NCBI GenBank assembly: GCA_035361075.1
Contig: DAOSBX010000051.1
Span: 1-20,805, forward strand
DNA length: 20,805 nt
Reading direction: 5' to 3'
Source of the DNA: Candidatus Hydrogenedens sp.
GTDB taxonomy: Bacteria; Hydrogenedentota; Hydrogenedentia; Hydrogenedentales; Hydrogenedentaceae
Position numbers and translations under genes: made by a program. Under the pieces are notes generated by a model. The model saw only the letters and a list, made by a program, of their open reading frames with translations, did not search any database and was not told the origin of the DNA. Shown here one piece after another: positions 1-7,571 of the stretch. The number at the start of each line of letters is the position of its first letter. The stretch's first letter is position 1.

Positions 1-786
1 ATTCCTGACCAATATACCGCAGATAATCTTTACGATTACATTGATGGAAATGCGGAGGTCTATCGCTCATTAGGGGTTAAAGAAGTTTTTGCTTACCGAT
101 GGTCTCGTCCAAAGGAAGCAGATATTATCGTAGATATTTTTGATATGGGCGATTCCAACGGTGCGTATGGAGCATACCATAATGACATCCGCGACCAAAA
201 AGAAATCGGCATCGGGGCAGAATCGGAATATATGAACAATTCCCTTGCCTTCTGGAAAAGCAAATACTTTATCTGCATCACAGGTATGGGAGATTCTCAC
301 GAATTAAACCAAACCATTTTAGAATTAGGAAAATGTATCGACCGCCAAATCCCAGATAAAGGCAATCCACCTAAGATTATACATGTGCTCCCTGATAAAG
401 GCTTGATGAAAAGTCACATCCACTACTTTAAAGATTTCAACCTCTTAAATGTCCATTACTTTATTTCAAATGAGAACATTTTAGGTATTGATAACGGATG
501 TGAGGGTGTGTTAGTTCGATATTCACTTCCCGAATCTCAAGAGCAGTTTAATGTGATTATTATCAAGTACCCAAAAAAGGAACGTGCCAAAATAATTGCT
601 AAAAATCTAAAAGAAATATTAGAACAATCGAAAGAATTCCCAACTCAAGAAAAAGCATCTGGTATTTGGGAATTTAAATCAATACTGATACATCAAAAGA
701 AGAATTATCTTATCCTCATTATAGACTGGCAAAAAAAGGAAATTGGTGATTTGTATTTAAATCAAATTATTAATAAAATAGAATAA
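1..786 (+). CDS. DUF6599 family protein, 5' end outside window
   Basis: The frame is open from the first base, so the gene starts left of the window; 261 residues and the stop are visible. The first residues contain LYDYIDGNAEVYRSLG, followed later by GAYGAYHNDIRD and an aromatic FWKSKYFICITG segment. This layout (a D-[IN]-[GN]-A-E motif, then a G-A-[FY]-G-x-Y motif, then F-W-x-x-Y/F) is what I know from the DUF6599 family, whose biochemical role is unknown. An internal ATG at 145 would drop the conserved N-terminal motif, so it is not the real start. The gene runs 20 bases ahead of the DUF362 gene on the same strand, with an AGGAG-like site between them, so the two are probably co-transcribed. 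No membrane segment is visible in the part present; an N-terminal signal peptide would lie outside the window. Confidence 0.75.
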   Translation: MPDQYTADNLYDYIDGNAEVYRSLGVKEVFAYRWSRPKEADIIVDIFDMGDSNGAYGAYHNDIRDQKEIGIGAESEYMNNSLAFWKSKYFICITGMGDSHELNQTILELGKCIDRQIPDKGNPPKIIHVLPDKGLMKSHIHYFKDFNLLNVHYFISNENILGIDNGCEGVLVRYSLPESQEQFNVIIIKYPKKERAKIIAKNLKEILEQSKEFPTQEKASGIWEFKSILIHQKKNYLILIIDWQKKEIGDLYLNQIINKIE

Positions 787-806
787 TACGATAGGAGCCT
801 AAAACA

Positions 807-1700
807 ATGAGAACTACTCGCAGAACGTTTTTAAGCATGAGTGCAATGGGCACTGCATACTTCATTACTCAATCCATTGCACAAACAGAAAATACACAAC
901 CCACCCCACAAGCAGGGGAGAAATCCCGCGTCGTTGTGATTCGCGACAAAGACCTATTAGATACTGAAGACAATATTAACAAAAAAGTCCTTGAAAAGAT
1001 GGTAGACGAAGGGGTAAAAACACTATTCCAAACAGCCACACCCGAAGAAGCATGGAAAAAAATTATCAAACCTGACGACGTCGTAGGCATTAAGAGTAAT
1101 GTTTCTGGACCACCACGTACACCAGTAGAATTAGAAGACGTCTTAAAGATGAAAGTTATGGCTGTAGGTGTGCCAGCAGATAAAGTCTCTGTTGATGACC
1201 GCGGAGTATTACGAAATCCCGTTTTTCAAAATAGCACTGCACTAATTAACACAAGACCAATGAGAACTCACCATTGGTCAGGCGTAGGAAGTCTACTTAA
1301 AAATTACTTGATGTTCTCCGATAAGCCACCTTCCTGGCATGCAGATTCTTGTGCAAACCTTGCAGGTCTATGGGATTTGCCCATCGTTAAAGGAAAAACA
1401 CGGCTAAACATCCTTGTTATGATTACTCCCCTTTTCCACGGAAAAGGACCTCATCATTACAATAAAGAATATACATGGAATTATCAAGGCTTAGTAATCG
1501 GAACCGACCCCGTCGCCTGCGACGCCACAGGACTACGGATACTAAAAGCAAAACGACTTCAGTATTTCGGTAGCGAACAACCGTTCGCTGTCTCTCCACA
1601 TCACATTCAAGTAGCACAAGACAAATTCCACCTCGGCAATGCAGATGAAAACCGCATCGAACTAATCAAGTTGGGCTGGGAAGACGGTTTCCTGATTTAA
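807..1700 (+). CDS. Tat-exported DUF362 domain protein
   Basis: A protein of 297 residues with a twin-arginine signal: RRTFLSM at residues 5-11, a hydrophobic stretch to about residue 25 and an A-Q cleavage-like site. This indicates folded export, often with a cofactor. The mature part matches the DUF362 layout: VVVIRDKDL near the start, KPDDVVGIKSN around residues 90-98, the LINTRPMRTHHWSGVGSLLKN segment and a C-terminal GLVIGTDPVACDATGLRILK motif. DUF362 proteins are often joined to 4Fe-4S ferredoxin domains, but no CxxCxxC cluster is present here, so this is a stand-alone DUF362. The start fits a GGAG site about 10 bases upstream. It follows the DUF6599 gene closely. The function of DUF362 is not established; a redox or metal role is only suggested by its usual fusions. 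Confidence 0.8.
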   Translation: MRTTRRTFLSMSAMGTAYFITQSIAQTENTQPTPQAGEKSRVVVIRDKDLLDTEDNINKKVLEKMVDEGVKTLFQTATPEEAWKKIIKPDDVVGIKSNVSGPPRTPVELEDVLKMKVMAVGVPADKVSVDDRGVLRNPVFQNSTALINTRPMRTHHWSGVGSLLKNYLMFSDKPPSWHADSCANLAGLWDLPIVKGKTRLNILVMITPLFHGKGPHHYNKEYTWNYQGLVIGTDPVACDATGLRILKAKRLQYFGSEQPFAVSPHHIQVAQDKFHLGNADENRIELIKLGWEDGFLI

Positions 1701-1799
1701 ACAACAAATTCATAAAAAACACATTATAGGGAAATATAATTGCTCTATTTATACAAAACTCCTATTCCAAAAACTCATGCAAATATAGTTTCTAAGGAA

Positions 1800-1970
1800 T
1801 TAGGGTGAAGGGTTCTTTACTTTGTCGAGGATTTTCACAATCAGGTCAAATAGAGCCCCTAACATTTTAATTCCACTATTCCATACTTCGATTTCTTGTT
1901 GTTTTTGTAACGTTGAATCTGCATGCTGGGGAATTGCCTTTGCATAGGTTGTTAATTTGATATGTTTCAT
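1800..1970 (-). CDS. 56-residue small protein downstream of the porin
   Basis: An ATG at 1970-1968 is preceded by an AAGGAG ribosome binding site and opens a 56-codon frame ending in TAA at 1802-1800. The protein starts MKHIKLTTYAKAIPQ, has a Gln-rich middle (LQKQQEIEVW) and ends in a hydrophobic, amphipathic helix-like segment (IKMLGALFDLIVKILDKV) followed by KNPSP. It has no signal peptide. It lies 26 bases after the porin stop on the same strand, so co-transcription with the porin is likely. I do not recognise a family. The good ribosome binding site, the non-random composition and the position support a real gene; a chance frame of this length remains possible. A membrane-surface or peptide-partner role for the terminal helix is only a guess. 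Confidence 0.6.
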   Translation of the reverse strand: MKHIKLTTYAKAIPQHADSTLQKQQEIEVWNSGIKMLGALFDLIVKILDKVKNPSP

Positions 1971-1996
1971 ACCTTACTCCTTTTGGTTCTATAAAA

Positions 1997-3484
1997 TTAA
2001 AAGTCTATTTGGAATCGTGTTTGTAGAATGCCTAACCTGCCATCATATAAATCATGCTCTATAGTTGCAAGGGTGTAGTTAACATAAATACGGGCATTGG
2101 GATTTAAATACCAATTCAGTCCCAAAGTCCAATCTTCCCCCTTTCCCCCTCGTATTATTCCACTATCCAAGTCTATCCATGAATAACGTAACCCCAATTC
2201 CCATGCTCCCCACGTACCTGCTTTAGGTGAAAAGTTTTTGTTAGGTTTAACCCGACTTAATGTCCCTGTTTTGTTGTTATATGTACGATGTTCTCCCGTT
2301 AGAAAGTAACTCGAGTAAATATAACCTCCTTGAAATTCCCGAGTACCATCAAATTCCGTTTCTACATAAGATAAAGCGTGTTCTGCTTGAATAGAAAGTG
2401 GACCATATACCCACAGCAATTCTGTCCCTATCAAATCCACATTATCTGCCACAGCATCTGCAATTCGGAATCCTTTATATCGGTCTGTGTCTAAATACGA
2501 ATAGGCAAGGGCACATTCAGGATTCGCTTTATAACGGAATTCTGCCCCATCTGGATTGCGATGACTGTATGCTATACCCAGATGTAAAAGTTTATGTTCC
2601 TCCTCATCATATAAGGGCAAACCAACGAAACGACCCGTAACAGCATACCCTCGATCATCATCGCTATCATTATCCGAAGGGAAGTCATCCGTTTCCTTAA
2701 ATACACCAGCCTGCCAGACAATCCTGTTTGAAAGTTGAGAACTGAAAACCATTAATCCAACATTCCGCTTCGGATTAAAAACATCATTGTAGCCTCGTTC
2801 CATAAAAGTATTATAATTGTAATTGGTCAATTGCTCCAGTCCAAAAGGTTCACGAAAATGGCCAACCTGAATATTCCCAAGATATGGAATATCCGAAAGC
2901 CCCATATATACATCTGTAAATTTAGCCCGCCCCTCCAAATCTTTATCCCCTGCAAAATCGAACCTCATCTTATAAAAAACGGATTCATACATTTTCCCAC
3001 CAAGTTCTATTTCTGCACGACGAAACTGAGTCCCATCATCTTCTTCTCCAAAAACAGAAGCCAAATCCCCATCATTATCAAAAAATGCCCAATCTAACTG
3101 AACCCGACCACCTACCTGCAATTCAAATTTACCATCATTACTCTTAAACGTAAAACGGTCTCTCCATTGTGGTGTTAAAATGTGTTGACTTTCTTCACCC
3201 CTATCATTCTCCACGTTATCTTTGGCATTAGAGTCATTTCCAGTTTTAGTCTCAACAGGAGCAGGTTGTCCAGCAGATTGCTCTTGAACGAACTGACCAC
3301 TTGCTTTTAGCAATGTTTCCAGCTCCTGCACTCTCTTTTCAAGCACCTCTATCCGATGTAGAAGCTGAGTCTCATCAATTGTACTTTGCGTATCTTCCGC
3401 TCCTATAGATGTATTTATAAAAAAAACTATACCAAAAAACAAAAACGAGATAAACAAATTAGCTACTAATATTTTTTTGTTCAT
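1997..3484 (-). CDS. Phosphate-selective porin O/P family outer-membrane porin
   Basis: A 495-residue protein with an N-terminal signal peptide (MNKKILVANLFISFLFFGIV, ending near residue 28). It is followed by a short coiled coil (LLHRIEVLEKRVQELETLL, about 42-60) and a polar linker rich in Gln, Glu and Asp. From about residue 105 the sequence has the alternating beta-strand pattern of the OprO/OprP porin family: FELQVGGRVQLDWAFF, RRAEIELGGKMYESVFYKMRFDFAG, GHFREPFGLEQLT. It ends in ILQTRFQIDF, the terminal Phe expected for BAM-assembled barrels. The N-terminal coiled coil is common in porins that contact the cell wall. OprP-family members are known for phosphate or pyrophosphate uptake, but substrate cannot be read here. 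AAAGGAG sits seven bases before the ATG. A -24/-12-like element lies just upstream. Confidence 0.88.
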   Translation of the reverse strand: MNKKILVANLFISFLFFGIVFFINTSIGAEDTQSTIDETQLLHRIEVLEKRVQELETLLKASGQFVQEQSAGQPAPVETKTGNDSNAKDNVENDRGEESQHILTPQWRDRFTFKSNDGKFELQVGGRVQLDWAFFDNDGDLASVFGEEDDGTQFRRAEIELGGKMYESVFYKMRFDFAGDKDLEGRAKFTDVYMGLSDIPYLGNIQVGHFREPFGLEQLTNYNYNTFMERGYNDVFNPKRNVGLMVFSSQLSNRIVWQAGVFKETDDFPSDNDSDDDRGYAVTGRFVGLPLYDEEEHKLLHLGIAYSHRNPDGAEFRYKANPECALAYSYLDTDRYKGFRIADAVADNVDLIGTELLWVYGPLSIQAEHALSYVETEFDGTREFQGGYIYSSYFLTGEHRTYNNKTGTLSRVKPNKNFSPKAGTWGAWELGLRYSWIDLDSGIIRGGKGEDWTLGLNWYLNPNARIYVNYTLATIEHDLYDGRLGILQTRFQIDF

Positions 3485-3522
3485 TTTCCATCTCCTTTAT
3501 ATGTAAGTATTTCCATCGACCT

Positions 3523-3537
3523 GCATAATTTATGCCA
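3523..3537 (-). promoter_or_regulatory. Possible sigma-54 (-24/-12) promoter of the porin
   Basis: On the minus strand this reads TGGCATAAATTATGC. The GG and GC dinucleotides have the sigma-54 spacing (15-base core), and the -24 half is TGGCA; the -12 half is ATGC instead of the usual TTGC. Transcription would start near 3512, leaving a leader of about 28 bases carrying the AAAGGAG site. It shares the TGGCATA half with the better element ahead of the pilin operon. The imperfect -12 half makes this a candidate only. Confidence 0.4.
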
Positions 3538-3696
3538 ACACAATATAAAGTATAAATAGTGCTAAAACATGCTTATATGATACATATTTAATACACTTAC
3601 AACGCTTTTATAATTAATAGACACGATATATGATAATAATAGTTATCATATTTGGTAAAATAACCACTAATTATGGTGTTTGTTGAAAGGGTTTAC

Positions 3697-3732
3697 CCTG
3701 ACCCGTCTGACCCGTCCGACTTGTCCGGCCCT
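3697..3732. repeat. 9-bp tandem repeat tract, four degenerate units
   Basis: The plus strand shows four consecutive 9-base units: CCTGACCCG, TCTGACCCG, TCCGACTTG and TCCGGCCCT. They match the unit of the longer tract at 11001-11054. The tract abuts the stop codon of the HAD gene (3734-3732). Just beyond it is a small AGGGTTTACCCT inverted repeat at 3688-3699. Confidence 0.75.
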
Positions 3733-4517
3733 CACGTCTTTATCGCACAGAGAAGTTCACTTATCGATGGGAAAATATAGTCTGGCTTCTTTTCTATCTT
3801 GTTTAGTTGTTCCATCGTTGTCTCACCCGACAAAACGAGAATAGATGTAACCCCTGCACGGTATGCCATCTCCATATCCGTATAGAGTCTATCCCCTACC
3901 ATCGCTGTGAATTGAGGTCGCATATTTAGTATCTTCAATGCCATCTCAATCATTTCTGGATTTGGTTTCCCAATATATCGTGGCTCTCTGCCCGTGCTTG
4001 CATGGAGTAATTTTGCAATAGAACCACAATCAGGGATAGGTCCATCCTCGGTGGGACAAACTAAGTCAGGATTAGTTGCTATATACGGCAACCCTTGCAG
4101 AAGCCAATATGTAGCCTTTCTCAATTTTTCATAAGTTAATGTAATATCAAATGAAATTACAACCGCATCAGGCTCATCTTGAACCAGATGGAATCCTGCC
4201 CGTATAAGTTCTTTTTCAAAAGAAGGTGGGGCTACTGTAAAAAGTTTTTTATATGTAGTGTTCCGTTTCAGATATTCCACTGTTGCCATGCCTGACGTTA
4301 ATATGTGTTCCTTCGAGACATGAATCCCCAACATACCTAATTTCTTTTGATACTGTTCCGCATCCTTTGTCGGATTATTTGTAAAAAATAAATATTTCTT
4401 GCCAGTTAATTTCAAATGTCCTATAAATTCTTTGGCTCCTGGAATAGGTCGATTTCCAAGATATATCGTTCCATCCATATCTAAAAGAAAACACTGTATA
4501 TCTTCAATCTGCGTCAT
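3732..4517 (-). CDS. NagD-type HAD-IIA phosphatase
   Basis: A cytosolic protein of 261 residues, the usual length of the HAD-IIA (NagD/AraL/p-nitrophenylphosphatase-like) family. All four HAD motifs are visible: DMDGT at residues 13-17 (nucleophile D13, acid/base D15), FFTNN at 44-48, the lysine in YIGKPNPEM (K184), and VGDRLYTD at 207-214 (metal-binding D209 and D214). These enzymes hydrolyse small phosphorylated metabolites such as nucleotides, sugar phosphates or 2-phosphoglycolate; the cap (about 80-180) sets substrate and cannot be assigned by reading. The start has a GGAG site seven bases upstream. The gene stands alone between the porin and the divergent pilin operon. Its stop codon touches the 9-bp repeat tract. 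Confidence 0.88.
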   Translation of the reverse strand: MTQIEDIQCFLLDMDGTIYLGNRPIPGAKEFIGHLKLTGKKYLFFTNNPTKDAEQYQKKLGMLGIHVSKEHILTSGMATVEYLKRNTTYKKLFTVAPPSFEKELIRAGFHLVQDEPDAVVISFDITLTYEKLRKATYWLLQGLPYIATNPDLVCPTEDGPIPDCGSIAKLLHASTGREPRYIGKPNPEMIEMALKILNMRPQFTAMVGDRLYTDMEMAYRAGVTSILVLSGETTMEQLNKIEKKPDYIFPSISELLCAIKT

Positions 4518-4702
4518 TTTAAATCTCCACTCATTTCGATTTTATTGAACATGAAATATTAAGCATTTAAAACAAGCAATTGCGGAAAATTCCACACTTT
4601 TTATTCAATACATTGGATGATTATGAGAATGTCAATTTTTAAAAACATTTAAGTCATTGAATAATAGTATTTTATAAATATGTTCTTTTTTATGCTTTCT
4701 TA

Positions 4703-4717
4703 TGGCATAACAATTGC
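4703..4717 (+). promoter_or_regulatory. Sigma-54 (-24/-12) promoter of the minor-pilin operon
   Basis: The sequence TGGCATAACAATTGC fits the sigma-54 consensus TGGCAYR-N4-TTGC with exact 15-base spacing between the -24 GG and -12 GC elements. Transcription would start near 4728, about 20 bases ahead of the ATG at 4749, with the AGGAG site (4736-4740) in the leader. Sigma-54 control is well known for pilin genes such as pilA of Pseudomonas, Myxococcus and Geobacter. An enhancer-binding protein would be needed; its site could lie in the A+T-rich 4518-4700 stretch, where I see no clear inverted repeat. Confidence 0.72.
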
Positions 4718-4748
4718 GTAATCATAAATACAAATAGGAGTTAAATAC

Positions 4749-5186
4749 ATGTTTCGACAAATAATGATATTAAAAAAAGACAAGAAAAAGCAACAAGGTA
4801 TGACACTTGTTGAACTGATGTTTGCAGGTGGTATTATGGCATTCGTATTGAGTATGATTTTTACCTCTGTCGTGACGGTAGGTATGAATAGTGAAATACA
4901 TACCCAACGATTACAGGCAGAGAGCGTGGTCAATGAAATATTAGACCAAATCAGCCGAACCGATGTAACACAGATTTTGAATTTTACCCCAAATCTTAAC
5001 CATTTGCCGGGAAACCGTGCAGTCGTTCGTATTGAAGCTATTACTGCTTCAGGTTCCCCTATCAGTTTGCCTACGACTACAAGTGTAAGTTTGCCAAATC
5101 CGTTAGAGGTTCGAGTAACATTAACATGGCAAACGACACGTGGATACACCATAACCAAGAGAGGGTCAACTTATGTTTCCAACTAA
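4749..5186 (+). CDS. PilV/GspI-like minor pilin (prepilin N-methylation motif)
   Basis: A protein of 145 residues with a class III prepilin signal: a basic leader (LKKDKKKQQG) ending at G17, then MTLVELMFAGGIM, with Glu at mature position +5 and a hydrophobic alpha-1 helix to about residue 45. The prepilin peptidase should cut after G17 and methylate the new N-terminus. The small C-terminal domain ends in strands such as LEVRVTLTWQTTRGYT, like the end of PilV/GspI proteins. AGGAG lies eight bases before the ATG. It is the first gene after the sigma-54 promoter and overlaps the next gene by 14 bases. Minor pilins prime assembly of type IV pili or type II secretion pseudopili in the inner membrane. 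PilV versus GspI cannot be decided without the rest of the machinery, which is not in the window. Confidence 0.82.
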   Translation: MFRQIMILKKDKKKQQGMTLVELMFAGGIMAFVLSMIFTSVVTVGMNSEIHTQRLQAESVVNEILDQISRTDVTQILNFTPNLNHLPGNRAVVRIEAITASGSPISLPTTTSVSLPNPLEVRVTLTWQTTRGYTITKRGSTYVSN

Positions 5187-5799
5187 TCAATACAAGTTAG
5201 GTATGACATTGATAGAAGTAACCATGACTGTTGGCTTGATGGTAATTGTCATGGGTGCTTTATTCTCATTATCGTTAGGGATAAGTGATACCGTTCAAAA
5301 TTATAGTGCAACTGCCACTGCTACAGATGAAGCACGTCGTGCATTAACTATTTTGGTGCCACGTTTATCCCAGGCGTCAAGGCAAACCGTCAATTGGAAC
5401 GAACTTCCTGGGAGCGTATTACGTTTTCGGATGCCAGCGGACCTTGACGGTAATGGCAGTTGTGTTGATGTTGCAGGGAATCTCGAATTAGGAGATGTAG
5501 TAACTATCCAACGGGATACTCAAGATGCTAACGGGGATGGTTTGACTGATAACCAATTAGTAATGATACAGGGTAACAATGTAACCGTTCTTGCAAATCA
5601 TCTTTTTAACCCTCCTGAATCCGCAAATCCAGACGGCTCTTTTAATGACACTAACGGGAATGGACGATTAGATAGAGGCTTCTTTGTAACTGCTCAAAAT
5701 AATACACTTCAGATTTTCATAGATACGTTCGGAGAATCCCGACGTGGTCATCAGTTTGTAATTAATGTTGATGAACGTGTAATCCCCAGAAACCCATAA
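5173..5799 (+). CDS. PilW/GspJ-like minor pilin with Asp/Asn/Gly loops
   Basis: A 208-residue prepilin: short leader MFPTNQYKLG cut after G10, then MTLIEV with Glu at +5, and a hydrophobic helix to about residue 35. The following segment, DEARRALTILVPRLSQASRQ, is typical of PilW/GspJ. Three Asp/Asn/Gly-rich loops resemble calcium-binding EF-hand or dockerin loops: DLDGNG at 90-95, DANGDGLTD at 118-126 and DTNGNGRLD at 159-167. Calcium sites are known in several pseudopilins (GspG, GspK), but I infer binding here from pattern only. The start overlaps the upstream gene by 14 bases and has GAGAGGG eight bases before it, which favours translational coupling. The order PilV-, PilW-, PilX-like mirrors the pilV-pilW-pilX clusters of type IV pilus systems. 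Confidence 0.8.
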   Translation: MFPTNQYKLGMTLIEVTMTVGLMVIVMGALFSLSLGISDTVQNYSATATATDEARRALTILVPRLSQASRQTVNWNELPGSVLRFRMPADLDGNGSCVDVAGNLELGDVVTIQRDTQDANGDGLTDNQLVMIQGNNVTVLANHLFNPPESANPDGSFNDTNGNGRLDRGFFVTAQNNTLQIFIDTFGESRRGHQFVINVDERVIPRNP

Positions 5800-5815
5800 A
5801 GAGAGGTAATATGCC

Positions 5816-7549
5816 ATGTTTACCAAACAAAAACACTTAAATATATCCCACAGAGGTGAAGAAGGGATGGCACTAATCGTGGCATTTATTTTTGTCATAG
5901 TTGCCATTGGCTTATTAAGCTCCCTCTCCGTTCAAATTATTAACCAGAGTATACAGCAAAACAAATACAGTGACTTTCGTGATGCCTTCTGGGGTGCTGT
6001 TTCTGCTGTCCAGGAGAGTAAAAGTTCTCGCGAGTTAGGTGGAAATGGGTTGATTGGTGTTACAAGCTGGACTCCCTCTTACAACGATAATAATGAACCG
6101 ATATTACCTTCTTTTGATAGTTCTTCTGTAACTCCACGCACCCTCTCTTCAGACCCAGCTGTTCAATATTATGCTGTCTTAATCCCATGGGAGAATGACA
6201 ATTTTGACAATAATGGGGATGGCGTTGTTGACGATATTACAGAACAGGACATGTTTAGCATCTATGCAGTTGCCCAAAAAAACGGTGTCGTTCGTAGATT
6301 GGAAGTCATTACCGATAGTACAGATGTTAATGTCTGGCGAAATGCAATTTTCGCTGGTGATGGACAGGTAGGAAATGTCATTAATGGGAATGTTAGCATT
6401 CACGGTTCGGTTCATATATTAGGAAATAATCTTCTTCCAGGGAATCCTGCAATTACCGCTTTAGACCTGAGTGGAACAGCCTTGATACACAATAATTATC
6501 AGGGTGTCCCAGGAATATTGCAACAACGGGTGCCTCCGTTACAGACAACTCTATTTGATGGAGAAACGGTAGAAACATTGAATGCAAAACTTCGTGTCAA
6601 ACGAGGGTTAGTAGGATTGTCAGGCACCTCAGAAATAGGGGAACCTCATGTTCGGGGCAACGGTTGGAAGGAAACGATGGATGGAACTTATGTTAACGAC
6701 GGCTGGACTGGAAATCAAACAATACCAGATGGTGCGAGAGGAATTCCAAAAAATGTATATAGTGATAACGGGTTTAATGAACTTTACGATTTGGGTAACC
6801 GAGTTAATTTTCCGAGGCTTACAGATGATTGGCGAGAACCAGACGGCTCAAAAGTAATGAATCCCAACACAGGAACCTGGTATAGCGTTCAGGATTATTT
6901 CTCACAGGTTCTGTTGGCAGACCCAGTTATCCCAAACGATGGTGTATTTGTGGGTAACTTAGTATTAAACGCAAAGGGAAATAAAATCTTCTGGGACGCC
7001 ACTACAGGGACATACTTAAATGGTTCACTTCCCGCCTCATTACCTCCCAATGACCACGACTATATCTGGTTCGACCCTACAACAAATGTATTAAGAATCA
7101 ATGGCCAAATACGAATTGATGGAAATTTAACGTTTACAGGTCAAGGTAATGACCGAACCATCAATTATAGTGGACGTGCTGCTCTCCTTGTATATGGGGA
7201 TGTTAACATTGATTCTGACCTTGTAACCTGCAACAATGGCGATCCAAATAATACCGCAAACAGTTATCCTGTTAACAATGTAATAGGTATCATGAGTTCT
7301 AATAACATGTTTATAGGAAATACAGCTCAATGCGATATTATGGGTGCATTCTACGCTCAAAATATGATTAAAATTTCAAAGCAAACAGATATTATGGGAA
7401 CAATTGTCGCAAGTTATTTCGATATGGGTTCACAAGTACCAAATATTTATCAAGTCCCGGCTCTGGCAGATAATCTGCCATACGGTATGATAGGAAATTA
7501 TCCAATTACTACGCTCCAGCAGGTTGGCTGGCGTGAATTAGGTATCTAA
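5816..7549 (+). CDS. Large PilX-like minor pilin with repetitive C-terminal domain
   Basis: A protein of 577 residues. The N-terminus has a prepilin-like leader (HRGEEG, cut after G17), then MALIVAFIFVIVAIGLL. As in PilX proteins, the usual Glu at +5 is absent (Val here). The rest is far larger than ordinary PilX (about 160-200 residues). Residues 185-215 (VINGNVSIHGSVHILGNN) and about 385-540 (IRIDGNLTFTGQGN, LLVYGDVNIDSD, DIMGAFYAQNMIKIS) show short Gly/Asn-rich strands, suggesting a beta-solenoid passenger. A DNNGDGVVDD loop at 131-140 repeats the acidic-loop theme of the previous gene. GAGAGG lies nine bases before the ATG; an out-of-frame ATG at 5811 is ignored. It could sit at the pilus tip, as GspK does, or form a surface-exposed adhesin; this is inference. 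Confidence 0.72.
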   Translation: MFTKQKHLNISHRGEEGMALIVAFIFVIVAIGLLSSLSVQIINQSIQQNKYSDFRDAFWGAVSAVQESKSSRELGGNGLIGVTSWTPSYNDNNEPILPSFDSSSVTPRTLSSDPAVQYYAVLIPWENDNFDNNGDGVVDDITEQDMFSIYAVAQKNGVVRRLEVITDSTDVNVWRNAIFAGDGQVGNVINGNVSIHGSVHILGNNLLPGNPAITALDLSGTALIHNNYQGVPGILQQRVPPLQTTLFDGETVETLNAKLRVKRGLVGLSGTSEIGEPHVRGNGWKETMDGTYVNDGWTGNQTIPDGARGIPKNVYSDNGFNELYDLGNRVNFPRLTDDWREPDGSKVMNPNTGTWYSVQDYFSQVLLADPVIPNDGVFVGNLVLNAKGNKIFWDATTGTYLNGSLPASLPPNDHDYIWFDPTTNVLRINGQIRIDGNLTFTGQGNDRTINYSGRAALLVYGDVNIDSDLVTCNNGDPNNTANSYPVNNVIGIMSSNNMFIGNTAQCDIMGAFYAQNMIKISKQTDIMGTIVASYFDMGSQVPNIYQVPALADNLPYGMIGNYPITTLQQVGWRELGI

Positions 7550-7571
7550 TTACGTTAAGAAAGAAAATAAG

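Noticed and set aside
145..147. ATG at 145 as start of the DUF6599 gene
   Set aside because: The frame is open to base 1 and the upstream residues contain the conserved family motif.
3485..3731. Pho box ahead of the OprO/P-type porin
   Set aside because: I found no pair of CTGTCAT-like half sites at 11-base spacing.
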